From contig JAFKLT010000042.1 of assembly GCA_017309275.1 (NCBI GenBank), forward strand, positions 25,937 to 89,936: a DNA stretch of 64,000 nucleotides. The letters run 5' to 3'. Made by a program: the position numbers and the translations under genes. The stretch comes from Sphingomonadales bacterium (GTDB lineage Bacteria > Pseudomonadota > Alphaproteobacteria > Sphingomonadales > Sphingomonadaceae). Shown in pieces: positions 35,442 to 43,505 of this stretch (position 1 is its first letter; the number at the start of each line of letters is the position of its first letter). The notes beneath the pieces are model-generated. The model made no database searches, had not been told where the DNA came from, and worked only from the letters and a program-made list of their open reading frames with translations.

Positions 35442-36623
35442 TCAGGCGAGCCCGGCTTTCCAATCGCGTCTGATTTTCTTTGCGAGGCTCCATTTGTGAA
35501 CCTCTGTTGGGCCGTCGTAGATGCGGAAGGCGCGTATTTCGCGAAAGACCTGTTCAACGATCGTCTTGTCGGTGACGCCTGTGCCGCCCATAACCTGGAC
35601 GCAGCGGTCGGCGATGCGCATCAGCGCCTCCGACACCGCGACCTTTGCCATCGAACTTTCGACCGTTCCGAGCGATCCGGTGTCCAAAACCCCCGCGCAC
35701 CAGTCGATCATCAGCTCGGCCTGCTTCAGGTCGATCATATTCTCGGCGAGCATGAAGCCCACGCCTTCGTGATCGATCAGCGGCTTGCCGAACGCTTCGC
35801 GGCGGTTGGCATAGTCGGTCGCGATCTCGTGCGCGCGGATGCACGCGCCAAGCCAGCGCATGCAATGCGACAGCCGCGCCGGCGAGAGCCTTACCTGTGC
35901 ATAGCGAAAGCCTTCGCCCGCCTCGCCCAGCATCTGGTCGGCGGGGACGCGCAGATTGTCGATCGTCAGCGTCGCGTGCCCGCCAGGCATCGAACTGTCG
36001 ATCGTGTTCGGCACATGCTCGATGCGGATCGCCGGATCGGGCAAGTCGACGAGGAACATGCACGCGCCCTGTTCGGCCTTCGCCATCACGATGCCGACGC
36101 GCGCACCCTGCGCGCCGGTGATGAAGGTCTTGCGGCCGTTCACCACCCAATGATTGCCGTCGAGGTGGCAGGTCGTCTTCATCATTGACGGGTCGGAACC
36201 GGCGCCGCCGTCCTCGGCAGGCTCGGTCATGAAGAAGGCCGAGCGCACACGGCCTTCGACCATCGGCGTCAGGAAGCGCTCCTTCAGCTCGGGGCTGCCT
36301 TCCTTGCCGAGCAGGTACATATTGCCCTCGTCGGGCGCCATCGTGTTGCAGGCGAGCGGGCCGAGGGGCGACAGGCCGCTCTTGATCAGCACCACCGCGG
36401 TCTCGCGCTGATTCAGGTGGCTGCCGTCCGACAGGATATGCGGCGTGAGGACACCGGCGGCGCGCGCATGTTCGCGCATCTCCATCACCAGCTCGTCGGT
36501 CGGCGCGCCATGATGATCGCGGCGGGGATCCTTCTCGTAAGGAACCACAATCTCCCGAACAAATGCCTCTACCTTCGACGCTATCCCCAGCGCGCGATCC
36601 GATATGCCTTCGCTCGTCGTCAT
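35442..36623 (-). CDS. Acyl-CoA dehydrogenase (third)
   Basis: A 393-residue acyl-CoA dehydrogenase of a different subgroup from the two downstream, closer to ACAD10/11-like and FadE-type enzymes. Segments seen: FFMTEPAEDGGAGSDPSMMKT, VNGRKTFITGAQGARVG, the FAD/subunit block ANRREAFGKPLIDHEGVGFM and the C-terminal QVMGGTGVTDKTIVEQVFRE. The ATG at 36623 follows AAGGGA. It has its own operator-like dyad (36661-36680) upstream, shared with the divergent nitronate monooxygenase-like gene. Confidence 0.9.
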   Translation of the reverse strand: MTTSEGISDRALGIASKVEAFVREIVVPYEKDPRRDHHGAPTDELVMEMREHARAAGVLTPHILSDGSHLNQRETAVVLIKSGLSPLGPLACNTMAPDEGNMYLLGKEGSPELKERFLTPMVEGRVRSAFFMTEPAEDGGAGSDPSMMKTTCHLDGNHWVVNGRKTFITGAQGARVGIVMAKAEQGACMFLVDLPDPAIRIEHVPNTIDSSMPGGHATLTIDNLRVPADQMLGEAGEGFRYAQVRLSPARLSHCMRWLGACIRAHEIATDYANRREAFGKPLIDHEGVGFMLAENMIDLKQAELMIDWCAGVLDTGSLGTVESSMAKVAVSEALMRIADRCVQVMGGTGVTDKTIVEQVFREIRAFRIYDGPTEVHKWSLAKKIRRDWKAGLA

Positions 36624-36660
36624 CCTGATTCCCTTCACTGTCTATGCAACTGCTCAACCC

Positions 36661-36680
36661 GACGTTGACGTAAGCGTCAA
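36661..36680. promoter_or_regulatory. Operator-like dyad, copy 2
   Basis: GACGTTGACGTAAGCGTCAA, differing from the copy at 35378 at only two positions. It lies between divergent genes, 38-57 bases upstream of the acyl-CoA dehydrogenase start and 64-83 bases upstream of the nitronate monooxygenase-like start, so one regulator could control both directions. Confidence 0.65.
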
Positions 36681-36743
36681 GTTAATTCATGGGCGAACGC
36701 GACTATGCCGTAAGGGCAAGGCTTACACAGGGAAGGACAGCGA

Positions 36744-37724
36744 ATGGCTTTCAAGACGCGCATCACCGAAATGTTGGGTATCGAGCATCCGATCGTTCAG
36801 GGCGGTATGCAAAGCGTCGGCTATGCCGAACTCGCCAGCGCGGTGTCGAACGCAGGCGGCCTCGGCCTGCTGACTGCGCTGACCCAGCCCAGCCCGGAAG
36901 CGCTGCGCGAAGAGATCGAACGCTGCCGGTCGATGACCGACAAACCCTTCGGCGTTAACATGACCGTGTTCCCGACGATCAACTCGCCCGATTACAAGGC
37001 TTATGCGCAGGCGATCATCGACGGCGGGGTCAAGATCGTCGAGACCGCCGGAACCCAGGCGGTCCGCGAAATCTGGGAGATGCTGAAGCCCCATGGCGTC
37101 ACCATCCTCCACAAATGCACCGCGGTTCGCCATGCGCTCTCGGCCGAAAAGGCCGGTTGCGACATCATCTCGATCGACGGTTTCGAATGCGCCGGGCACC
37201 CTGGCGAGGATGATATTCCGGGCCTGATCCTGATCCCTGCGGCAGCCGACAAGGTCAAGATTCCGATGCTCGCCTCGGGCGGCTTCGGCGATGGGCGCGG
37301 GCTGGTCGCGGCGCTGACGCTCGGGGCCGAGGGCATCAACATGGGCACGCGTTTCTGTGCGACGGTCGAAGCGCCGATCCACGACAATGTGAAGCAGGCC
37401 TATCTCGACAATGACGAGCGTGGCAGCTTCCTGATCTTTCGCAGTTTCAAGAACACCGCGCGCGTCGGCCGCAGCCCCGTCAGCGAAGAAGTCGTCCGCC
37501 GCCTTTCGCAACCCGACGCGCAGTTCAGCGATGTCCAGGAACTTGTGGCCGGCGCCGCCGGTCGCGAGCTGCTGCAGACCGGCGACCTCAGCAAGGGCGT
37601 CTTCTGGGCCGGGATGGTCCAGGGCCTGATCCACGACATCCCGACCTGTCAGCAGTTGATCGACCGCATCATCGGCGAGGCCGAAGCGATCATCGACCAG
37701 CGTCTCGCCGCCTTCCGGGTTTGA
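36744..37724 (+). CDS. Nitronate monooxygenase-like FMN protein
   Basis: A 326-residue TIM-barrel FMN protein of the nitronate monooxygenase/2-nitropropane dioxygenase family. It opens HPIVQGGMQSVGYAELASAVSNAGGLG. The active-site segment GFECAGHPGEDD carries the family His, and LASGGFGDGRGL plus MGTRFCATVEA complete the flavin site. Many family members near acyl-CoA genes are not true nitronate oxidases but reductases of enoyl-like substrates (for example FabK-like). It is divergent from the third acyl-CoA dehydrogenase across a shared operator, which suggests a role in the same catabolic route. Confidence 0.87.
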   Translation: MAFKTRITEMLGIEHPIVQGGMQSVGYAELASAVSNAGGLGLLTALTQPSPEALREEIERCRSMTDKPFGVNMTVFPTINSPDYKAYAQAIIDGGVKIVETAGTQAVREIWEMLKPHGVTILHKCTAVRHALSAEKAGCDIISIDGFECAGHPGEDDIPGLILIPAAADKVKIPMLASGGFGDGRGLVAALTLGAEGINMGTRFCATVEAPIHDNVKQAYLDNDERGSFLIFRSFKNTARVGRSPVSEEVVRRLSQPDAQFSDVQELVAGAAGRELLQTGDLSKGVFWAGMVQGLIHDIPTCQQLIDRIIGEAEAIIDQRLAAFRV

Positions 37725-37826
37725 CGAAAGACGCCGTGCCGCCTTGCGAGCCGGTAGCGGGTGCCGCTATGCTGGTGTGACCAACAACCAGCCGGCAGAT
37801 CTCGCGCCGGATCGCAAGAGGGCGGT

Positions 37827-38927
37827 TTGACTATCATCGACTACAAGGGATTCGGCGGCGTTCGCCTCTCCGCCGATGCGGGCGGCGACGAAAACGATCC
37901 TGCGGTGCTGTTGCTGCCCGACGCGGGGCAGGGACGATCCGCCTGGCGCGCGGTCGCCGATGCACTCGTGTTGTCGGGCCGACGCGTCGTCAATCTCGAT
38001 CTGCGCGACGATAGCGAGGACTGGGGCGCGGAGGATATCGCCACGCGGGTCGAGGATTTGCGGGCGGTGCTCGCACAGCTCGGCTCGCGTCCCGTCGTGG
38101 TTGCGGCAAGACGCGGCGGGTGGATCGCGGCCAACGCGCTCGCCCCCGACGGCGCGCAACTTGCGGCGGGACTGGTACTCGTCGACATGCCGGTGAACGA
38201 GGCATCGGTTGCGGCCGATACGGCCGCACGCCTTGCGCTGCCGACCCTCATATTGCGCGGTGGCTTCACGGCGGCCGAATGCACCCCGGCCAGCGACGCA
38301 TTCAGCGCAGCGCTGCCGATCGGCGAAAGCGTGGATATCGAAGAAGCGGACCTGGCGCTTGCCGCGGACCGGACCGAGGCGCTGCTCGGCCAGCTGCTCG
38401 ATTTCCTCGAACGGCGCCAACCGCGCGAAGCGATGGAGTTCCGGGCCGGCTCGGATCCGCGAACTTTGCGCGACGCGATGGGGTGTTTCGCGACGGGGAT
38501 CACGATCGTCACCGCGCTCGACGAGCAGGGCGTTCCCGCCGGACTGACCGCCAACAGCTTCACCTCGGTCTCGCTTGACCCGCCGCTCTTGCTGGTCTGC
38601 GTGGCCAACACGTCGGGTACCGCCCCGGTGCTTCGCGGGGCGAGGCATTTCGGCGTGAACGTTTTGCAGATCGGTCAGCAGCCGGCCTCGAACCGTTTCG
38701 CGGCGAAGGGCGAGGATCGCTTTGCCAACCTGCCTTGGGCATCGGGCGAAACCGGCGTGCCGCTGTTGGACGGATCGCTCGTGTCGTTCGAATGCGAACG
38801 CGAATCGCTCCACGAAGCGGGGGATCATTTCATTCTCGTCGGCCGCGTGGTGCGCGCGCAGTTCGAACCGCACCGCGATCCCTTGCTCTATTTTCGTGGA
38901 AAGTACCGTCGGCTGCATTTCGCCTGA
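37827..38927 (+). CDS. Fusion: alpha/beta-hydrolase-like domain plus flavin reductase
   Basis: A 366-residue two-domain protein. Residues 1-205 follow the order of an alpha/beta hydrolase (AVLLLPDAGQGRSAWRAVADAL, then RPVVVAARRGGWIAANALA). The nucleophile elbow, normally G-x-S-x-G, reads A-A-R-R-G-G, so the catalytic Ser is missing and the domain is probably inactive. Residues 215-366 are a flavin reductase domain of the HpaC/NTAB type (AMGCFATGITIVTALDE, GLTANSFTSVSLDPPLLLVC, FGVNVLQ). A TTG start at 37827 with AAGAGGG upstream fits best. It likely supplies reduced flavin to a monooxygenase; no oxygenase gene is adjacent except the nitronate-type one upstream. Confidence 0.82.
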   Translation: MTIIDYKGFGGVRLSADAGGDENDPAVLLLPDAGQGRSAWRAVADALVLSGRRVVNLDLRDDSEDWGAEDIATRVEDLRAVLAQLGSRPVVVAARRGGWIAANALAPDGAQLAAGLVLVDMPVNEASVAADTAARLALPTLILRGGFTAAECTPASDAFSAALPIGESVDIEEADLALAADRTEALLGQLLDFLERRQPREAMEFRAGSDPRTLRDAMGCFATGITIVTALDEQGVPAGLTANSFTSVSLDPPLLLVCVANTSGTAPVLRGARHFGVNVLQIGQQPASNRFAAKGEDRFANLPWASGETGVPLLDGSLVSFECERESLHEAGDHFILVGRVVRAQFEPHRDPLLYFRGKYRRLHFA

Positions 38928-38932
38928 TCGGG

Positions 38933-38958
38933 GGCGTGACTCCGTTCGGAGTCACGCC
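38933..38958. terminator. Hairpin between convergent flavin reductase fusion and GGDEF/EAL gene
   Basis: GGCGTGACTCC at 38933-38943 and GGAGTCACGCC at 38948-38958 pair perfectly over 11 bases around GTTC. It overlaps the stop codon of the minus-strand gene (38952) and starts five bases after the plus-strand stop. It has no strong T-run, but the perfect stem at a convergent end suggests a shared terminator. Confidence 0.7.
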
Positions 38959-41324
38959 TGTTGGGCGAATGGGTCGGCATTCCGATCGCGCCCCCTGCGG
39001 CCGCCGTTGACGACGCGCAGCAATCCCGGAACGCCCACGACGGCTTCGGCAGGTCCGCCGAAAAGGAAGCCCTGCGCCTGCGGACAACCTTCCTCCAGCA
39101 CCATCCGCCGCTGCTCTTCGGTCTCCACCCCCTCCGCCACAACGGGCAGATCGAGGCTGCGGCCCAGCCCGACGATCGCGCGGATGATCGACCGTGCCGA
39201 TTCATCGTCGGTCACATGGCTGACGAAGCTGCGGTCGATCTTGATCTTGTCGAACGGAAAGGCCTGAAGGTTCGACAGCGATGAATAGCCGGTTCCGAAA
39301 TCGTCCATCACGATCCGAACGCCCAGCGCCTTCAGCCGATGCATCGTCGCCAGCGCATTGTCGCGATCGCGCAGCATCACGCTCTCGGTAACCTCCAGTT
39401 CAAGGCGCGCCGCCTCGAGCCCGCTTTGGACCAGCGCGTCCTCGACGATGGCGGCCAGGTTGGGAAGCTGGAACTGCACCGGCGACACATTGACCGCCAC
39501 GTTCACATGCCTTGGCCATTGCATCGCGGCGGCGCAGGCTTCGCGCAGCACCCACTCGCCGATCGGGATGATCGCGCCGACGTCTTCGGCGATCGGGACA
39601 AAGGTTTCGGGCGGGATCGATCCGCGCGTCGGATGCGCCCAGCGCAGCAGCGCCTCATAGCCGACGATCTTTCCGCCCGCGGTCGCAACCAGCGGCTGGA
39701 ACATCAGGCTTAGCTGCGCTCGCGGGATCGCATGGCGGAGATCATGTTCGAGTTCGCGCCGCTCGCGAACCAGCTTGTCCATGTCCAGGTCGAAGAAGCA
39801 GGCGAGTCCGCGCCCGCGCTCCTTCGCGCGATAGAGCGCGACGTCCGCGTTGTGGCGAATGGTCTCGGCCGAATTCGCGTCCCCCGGATAGAGCGCGACC
39901 CCGATGCTGACGCCGACCGCCATCGGATCGCGCGTGATGTCCATCTCCTCCGCAAAGGAATCGAGGATGCGGCGGGCAAGCAACTGCGCATCGCGAACAT
40001 CGTCGATCCTGCGCTGGATGATGAGGAATTCGTCGCCGCCGATCCGCGCGACAACGTCGATCTCGCGCGTCACTTCGCGCAGCAAGGTCGCGACACGGCA
40101 CAGAATGGCGTCGCCCGCGGCGTGTCCGAACAGATCGTTGACCGCCTTGAAGCGATCGAGGTCGAGCGCGAACAGCGCGAAATTTTCGCCGCTCCGCACC
40201 AGTCCTTCGAGTGCGGCGGTGAAGCGCGTGCGGTTCGGCAGGCCCGTCAATCCGTCGTGCGCGGCCAGATGTTCGACCTGAAGCTCCGCGCGTTTCCGCG
40301 CGGTCAGGTCGCGCACCGCGAGTACCTGGCAGCGGCGGCCTCTATACTCGATGGCGTGGGCGGCTATTTCGACGATGATCTCCACGCCGTCGGGGCGGTG
40401 GATCGTGGCCTCGGCAGGGCGTTCGCGGCGCGCGTCGAGGGGAAGGCCGTCGCCGGGTTCCAGCCAGGCGCGAGCATCGCTTCCCACCAAAGTGGCGACA
40501 TCAACGCCGAGCAGGGTCGCAAGCTGACCGTTCGCCTCCAGGATATGCCCGTCGTTCAGGATCGCCAGCCCCTCCAGCGTGGCGTCGGCAAGACCGCGCA
40601 GGTCGGTAAAAATCCGGTCGAGAAAGGCGCCCACCAGTACCAGCGAGATCAGGCCGAGCGCGGCCGCAACGATGGCGACGACCAGCCAGCTTCCCGTGCC
40701 GGTGCCGATCGGATGCGTCGGGTCGGGCATCAACACGGTGGCGGACATCGCGGTGAAGTGGAGCGCGACGACGCCAAGGACCGCGAGCGTCGCGGGAATG
40801 GCGATCCTAGTGCGCGCCGAGAGCCGTCCAAAGGCGTAAAAGCCGAGCGCGAAACACGCCGCCACGACCAGAAAGGCCGCGGCGATGGCGACCCAGTCAT
40901 AGCGTACCGTGGCCGGCGCGATGATCGCCGCCATGCCGGTGAAGTGCATCACCGCGACGCCCGATCCCGCGCAAAGGCCCGCGGCCATGCTCGCCAACGG
41001 CCTGAATGCGCGTCCCGCGATCAGGAAAGCGAGCCAGAAAAAGAGGATCGCGAACAGCACCGACAGCGCGGTCAGGCTGGGATCGAAGCGCAGCGGCATC
41101 GGCCCGTCATAGGCAAGCATCGCGATGAAGTGCGTCGCCCAGACGCCGACGCCGGCAGCGAGCGCGGCGATCGCCACCCATTGGCGGCGGCGGACCTCCA
41201 CGCAATCAGTCGAGCGTTGCAGCAGCAGGAACAGCGCCGCGCTTCCCACGATCCAGACGAGCGCGGCGAGCAGGACCAGCCGCAGATCATGTTGGCCGAC
41301 GATACATTCGAACACACGAAACAT
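38952..41324 (-). CDS. MHYT-PAS-GGDEF-EAL cyclic-di-GMP enzyme
   Basis: A 790-residue inner-membrane signalling protein. Residues 10-240 form an MHYT sensor: seven helices with the motifs ATHFIAML, VMHFTGMA and ALHFTAMS, thought to bind a metal or sense oxygen, CO or NO. A short PAS-like region follows (about 245-340). The GGDEF domain has an intact ARIGGDEFL near 427-435, and the EAL domain has intact YEALLRW near 553 and DDFGTGYSSL near 675, so both synthesis and breakdown of cyclic-di-GMP look possible. A GGGGG site precedes the ATG. An 18-bp operator-like dyad lies 71-88 bases upstream, shared with the fimbrial operon. Confidence 0.92.
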   Translation of the reverse strand: MFRVFECIVGQHDLRLVLLAALVWIVGSAALFLLLQRSTDCVEVRRRQWVAIAALAAGVGVWATHFIAMLAYDGPMPLRFDPSLTALSVLFAILFFWLAFLIAGRAFRPLASMAAGLCAGSGVAVMHFTGMAAIIAPATVRYDWVAIAAAFLVVAACFALGFYAFGRLSARTRIAIPATLAVLGVVALHFTAMSATVLMPDPTHPIGTGTGSWLVVAIVAAALGLISLVLVGAFLDRIFTDLRGLADATLEGLAILNDGHILEANGQLATLLGVDVATLVGSDARAWLEPGDGLPLDARRERPAEATIHRPDGVEIIVEIAAHAIEYRGRRCQVLAVRDLTARKRAELQVEHLAAHDGLTGLPNRTRFTAALEGLVRSGENFALFALDLDRFKAVNDLFGHAAGDAILCRVATLLREVTREIDVVARIGGDEFLIIQRRIDDVRDAQLLARRILDSFAEEMDITRDPMAVGVSIGVALYPGDANSAETIRHNADVALYRAKERGRGLACFFDLDMDKLVRERRELEHDLRHAIPRAQLSLMFQPLVATAGGKIVGYEALLRWAHPTRGSIPPETFVPIAEDVGAIIPIGEWVLREACAAAMQWPRHVNVAVNVSPVQFQLPNLAAIVEDALVQSGLEAARLELEVTESVMLRDRDNALATMHRLKALGVRIVMDDFGTGYSSLSNLQAFPFDKIKIDRSFVSHVTDDESARSIIRAIVGLGRSLDLPVVAEGVETEEQRRMVLEEGCPQAQGFLFGGPAEAVVGVPGLLRVVNGGRRGRDRNADPFAQQA

Positions 41325-41794
41325 AAGGACCCCCAGTCGATGGGGATTGGTCGGCGATGTGCGGTAAATGCCAGCTTAGGGCTCAAGGCAAGTCTGATCC
41401 ACTATGGACCAAGCCGTCGGTTCTGCGCGGGAACCTGACGCGGAACGGGGCGTAGCCAATATGGTTACTGCCGAATTGGCAGCGATTGTTAGGTCTAAGT
41501 TGTGGAAGGACGCGTGGCAGTCCGTAAGGGAAAGGAACGGCGCGGAGGTTGCGCCGGCGAGGGGCCATGCATGATTTCGGTTTCTATACGGGCGTGGGCG
41601 GATGAAGGCCGCTACGGAATCGCGCGCTTCAAACGTCGATATGGGGGAGCATCGGGCGCGTTCGGGCGCGCAGGCGACGGCGGTTGCGGAGGCAAGCGTC
41701 GGTTTCCATTACGAAATCCCGGGTGGCATTGTAACGTCATGACGCCATGTTATGACTTCACCCCAAGGGCAGTCGCAAAAACGAATGAGCGGCC
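41325..41794. other. 470-bp intergenic region between the c-di-GMP gene and the LuxR-type gene
   Basis: No convincing gene. It must hold divergent promoters. The dyad at 41395-41412 is listed separately; just below it, on the minus strand, TTGCCT (41391-41386) and TTTACC (41368-41363) with a 17-base spacer could be a promoter. CGTCATGACG at 41735-41744 is a perfect palindrome 51-60 bases before the LuxR-type start and could be an operator for that gene. A short plus-strand frame at 41502-41798 is proline/glycine/arginine-rich and looks accidental. Confidence 0.45.
41395..41412. promoter_or_regulatory. Shared operator-like dyad, copy A (c-di-GMP gene)
   Basis: TGATCCA-CTA-TGGACCAA: an imperfect inverted repeat with a 3-base centre. 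The same form occurs at 44566 and 50261. It lies 71-88 bases upstream of the MHYT-GGDEF-EAL start, with the more conserved half TTGGTCCA distal to that gene. Confidence 0.65.
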
Positions 41795-42370
41795 ATGAGC
41801 GAAGAACGACAGGGGGACCACAATGATGCCCTGCTTGCCCGGCTGACGCCGAGCGGACGACGCTGCCTGGAACTTGTCGACCGGGGACTCAATTCCAAAG
41901 AGATCGCGCGCGAACTCGACCGATCACCGAACAGCGTCGACACCTGGCTGCGTTCGGCGGTTCGCAAACTGGGTGCACGGAACCGCCATCAGGCGGCCAA
42001 GATGGTGGCGAACGCGGCAAAACCCGCAGAAAACGGCCATGTTACCCCCCTCTCAATTTTGAGATACCAAGATTCGCACATTCCTGCCGAGGGCGTTTCC
42101 AGTGAGATGGAGACGTCGGCGGGGGAAGGCAACGGTCTCGCTGAACTCGAACAGATCGAACGTAATCATCCGGAATCGCACGATATCGGAGACGGGAAAT
42201 CTTGGCTCGAGCCATCGCATCCGATTGCCAAGTTCTTCGGGGGAGAAAACAGGAACTCGCCAGTCCAGAATGTACTGCTCATCGTGGCGATCGCGATCCT
42301 CATCAGTATTGCGTTCACTCTCGTCATGAGCAGCTATCTCGGCCTGTCCCGGCTCCTGTCTTCCCCCTGA
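41795..42370 (+). CDS. LuxR-type HTH protein with C-terminal membrane anchor
   Basis: A 191-residue protein. Residues 14-70 are a GerE/LuxR helix-turn-helix (LTPSGRRCLELVDRGLNSKEIARELDRSP, then VDTWLRSAVRKLGARNRHQA). There is no receiver or autoinducer domain. A hydrophilic linker (about 75-160) leads to a single hydrophobic helix (VQNVLLIVAIAILISIAFTLV, residues ~161-181) at the C-terminus. This layout puts a DNA-binding domain in the cytoplasm tethered to the membrane. It is divergent from the c-di-GMP gene and opens a run of small plus-strand genes. It may be released by proteolysis or act while tethered. Confidence 0.85.
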   Translation: MSEERQGDHNDALLARLTPSGRRCLELVDRGLNSKEIARELDRSPNSVDTWLRSAVRKLGARNRHQAAKMVANAAKPAENGHVTPLSILRYQDSHIPAEGVSSEMETSAGEGNGLAELEQIERNHPESHDIGDGKSWLEPSHPIAKFFGGENRNSPVQNVLLIVAIAILISIAFTLVMSSYLGLSRLLSSP

Positions 42371-42373
42371 TCG

Positions 42374-42394
42374 ACCCGTCCCACCTGGACGGGT
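42374..42394. promoter_or_regulatory. Hairpin in the intergenic gap before the next small gene
   Basis: ACCCGTCC at 42374-42381 and GGACGGGT at 42387-42394 pair perfectly over eight bases with a five-base loop. It lies between the stop of the LuxR-type gene and the ribosome binding site of the next gene (42395-42400). It has no T-run, so it may protect RNA ends or influence translation rather than terminate. Confidence 0.45.
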
Positions 42395-42407
42395 GGGGGA
42401 TCTTACA

Positions 42408-42773
42408 ATGCTGAAAGAACGTCTCGCCATCGCCAAAAAACTGGCCACCGAAGTGCAGGAAGCCGAAGCCGCGATCGACAATGCGATTGCCAAGGTCGGC
42501 GTGCTGATGGTTTCGCTGCCCGAAGCGCAGGCGAAAGCCAAATTGTCCTCGGTCGCGAGCGACGATGTGTTCGGTCATATGAACGCCGCGGTTGCTGGGC
42601 TGCTTGGCGGCCGCACCAGCATCGTCGCCATGCACAACGAGCTGGCGAGCATGAAGGACAAGGTTGGACTTCGGAATGTCGTGGTCGGCATCGGCGATGG
42701 TGCAAAACTTGTCCCGCAGTTCGCAATCGCCGAGGCCGATGCGCCTTCTGCGCGGGCCGCGAAGGCTGCATGA
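42408..42773 (+). CDS. Small unknown protein with N-terminal coiled coil
   Basis: A 121-residue protein. The first 35 residues (MLKERLAIAKKLATEVQEAE onward) are a strong amphipathic helix and probably a coiled coil; a second helical stretch covers about 45-90. The C-terminus is Ala-rich and disordered. I recognise no family. ATG at 42408 has GGGGGA eight bases upstream; a GTG five codons earlier is possible. It follows the LuxR-type gene after 37 bases and precedes a small membrane protein gene, so it is part of the plus-strand run 41795-43898. Confidence 0.7.
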   Translation: MLKERLAIAKKLATEVQEAEAAIDNAIAKVGVLMVSLPEAQAKAKLSSVASDDVFGHMNAAVAGLLGGRTSIVAMHNELASMKDKVGLRNVVVGIGDGAKLVPQFAIAEADAPSARAAKAA

Positions 42774-42814
42774 CGTTATGATCCTCCGGAGGCTTGGATG
42801 ACGATGGGAATCGC

Positions 42815-43267
42815 ATGCTGATCTTCTGGGGGGTCTTTTACATCGTGCTGCTTCTCGCAATCGCCGTCACCGTTTTACGGATCGGCGAACGGGAGTCGGT
42901 GATCGCCATCCTGATCGTCTTCATGGGATCGATGATGACGATCGCCGCCGTTTTCATATCGCAGGCAAAGTACAAGGTTTTCAGCGGACTTGTGACCTCG
43001 GTCGACTTCGTCGTGTTGGCAGCCTTTCTTTGGCAGGCCCTTAGGAGCCGCCGGTACTGGACGCTTTGCCTGCCCGCACTGCAGCTCATCACATGCTTCA
43101 CGCACATCGTGAAATATGTGGCGCCAGAGTTTCTCCCGCGCGTCTACATCGCCGGGCAGGGCATCTGGACCTATCCCATGCTGGCACTCATCGTCGGCGC
43201 CGCGCTCTGGGCGCGCGCCGATCGGAAGGCCCGCGCGGGCGAGGTGCAAGGCGAGCGATCTCGCTGA
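42815..43267 (+). CDS. Four-helix membrane protein, unknown
   Basis: A 150-residue inner-membrane protein with four or five hydrophobic helices (about residues 2-20, 30-48, 59-76, 84-104 and 115-132) and a basic, Arg-rich C-terminus (RADRKARAGEVQGERSR). No family recognised. The start is unclear. An in-frame TTG at 42794 sits one base from GGAGG, which is too close. The ATG at 42815 sits 22 bases after it, which is too far. A short frame MTMGIAC (ATG at 42798, TGA at 42819-42821) is ideally placed after GGAGG and overlaps the ATG at 42815, so coupled translation is possible. Confidence 0.7.
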   Translation: MLIFWGVFYIVLLLAIAVTVLRIGERESVIAILIVFMGSMMTIAAVFISQAKYKVFSGLVTSVDFVVLAAFLWQALRSRRYWTLCLPALQLITCFTHIVKYVAPEFLPRVYIAGQGIWTYPMLALIVGAALWARADRKARAGEVQGERSR

Positions 43268-43280
43268 AAGAAGAATTCGC

Positions 43281-43505
43281 ATGGACAAGAAGGACGAAGC
43301 GCCGCTCCACCCGAGCGTCGCGCGAAAGGTCGACGCCGTTTTCGGGGCGATAGAGGCTGGACACAGCGCCATCGCCGCCATCGCGGGCGCCACCCATTTG
43401 TCGGAAACGACGGTGATCCGCGTGGCGGCGTTGCTGCGTGATCGGGGCCGTATCGGTGTCGATGGCGCGGGCGAGCTGGCCGCAATGCCGGCTACGCCGC
43501 GCTGA
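43281..43505 (+). CDS. Small winged-helix-like protein
   Basis: A 74-residue protein. Residues 12-60 read like a compact helix-turn-helix: ARKVDAVFGAIEAGHSAIAAI, then ATHLSETTVIRVAALLRDRGRIGVD, where the second helix and a short wing are visible. This fits a minimal regulator or anti-repressor with no ligand domain. The ATG at 43281 follows AAAGAAGA. It starts 13 bases after the membrane protein stop, so it is likely co-transcribed. Confidence 0.65.
   Translation: MDKKDEAPLHPSVARKVDAVFGAIEAGHSAIAAIAGATHLSETTVIRVAALLRDRGRIGVDGAGELAAMPATPR

Noticed and set aside
41502-41798. A 98-codon plus frame in the intergenic region before the LuxR-type gene
   Set aside because: Gly/Arg-rich product, no ribosome binding site, and it overlaps the likely promoter of the next gene.
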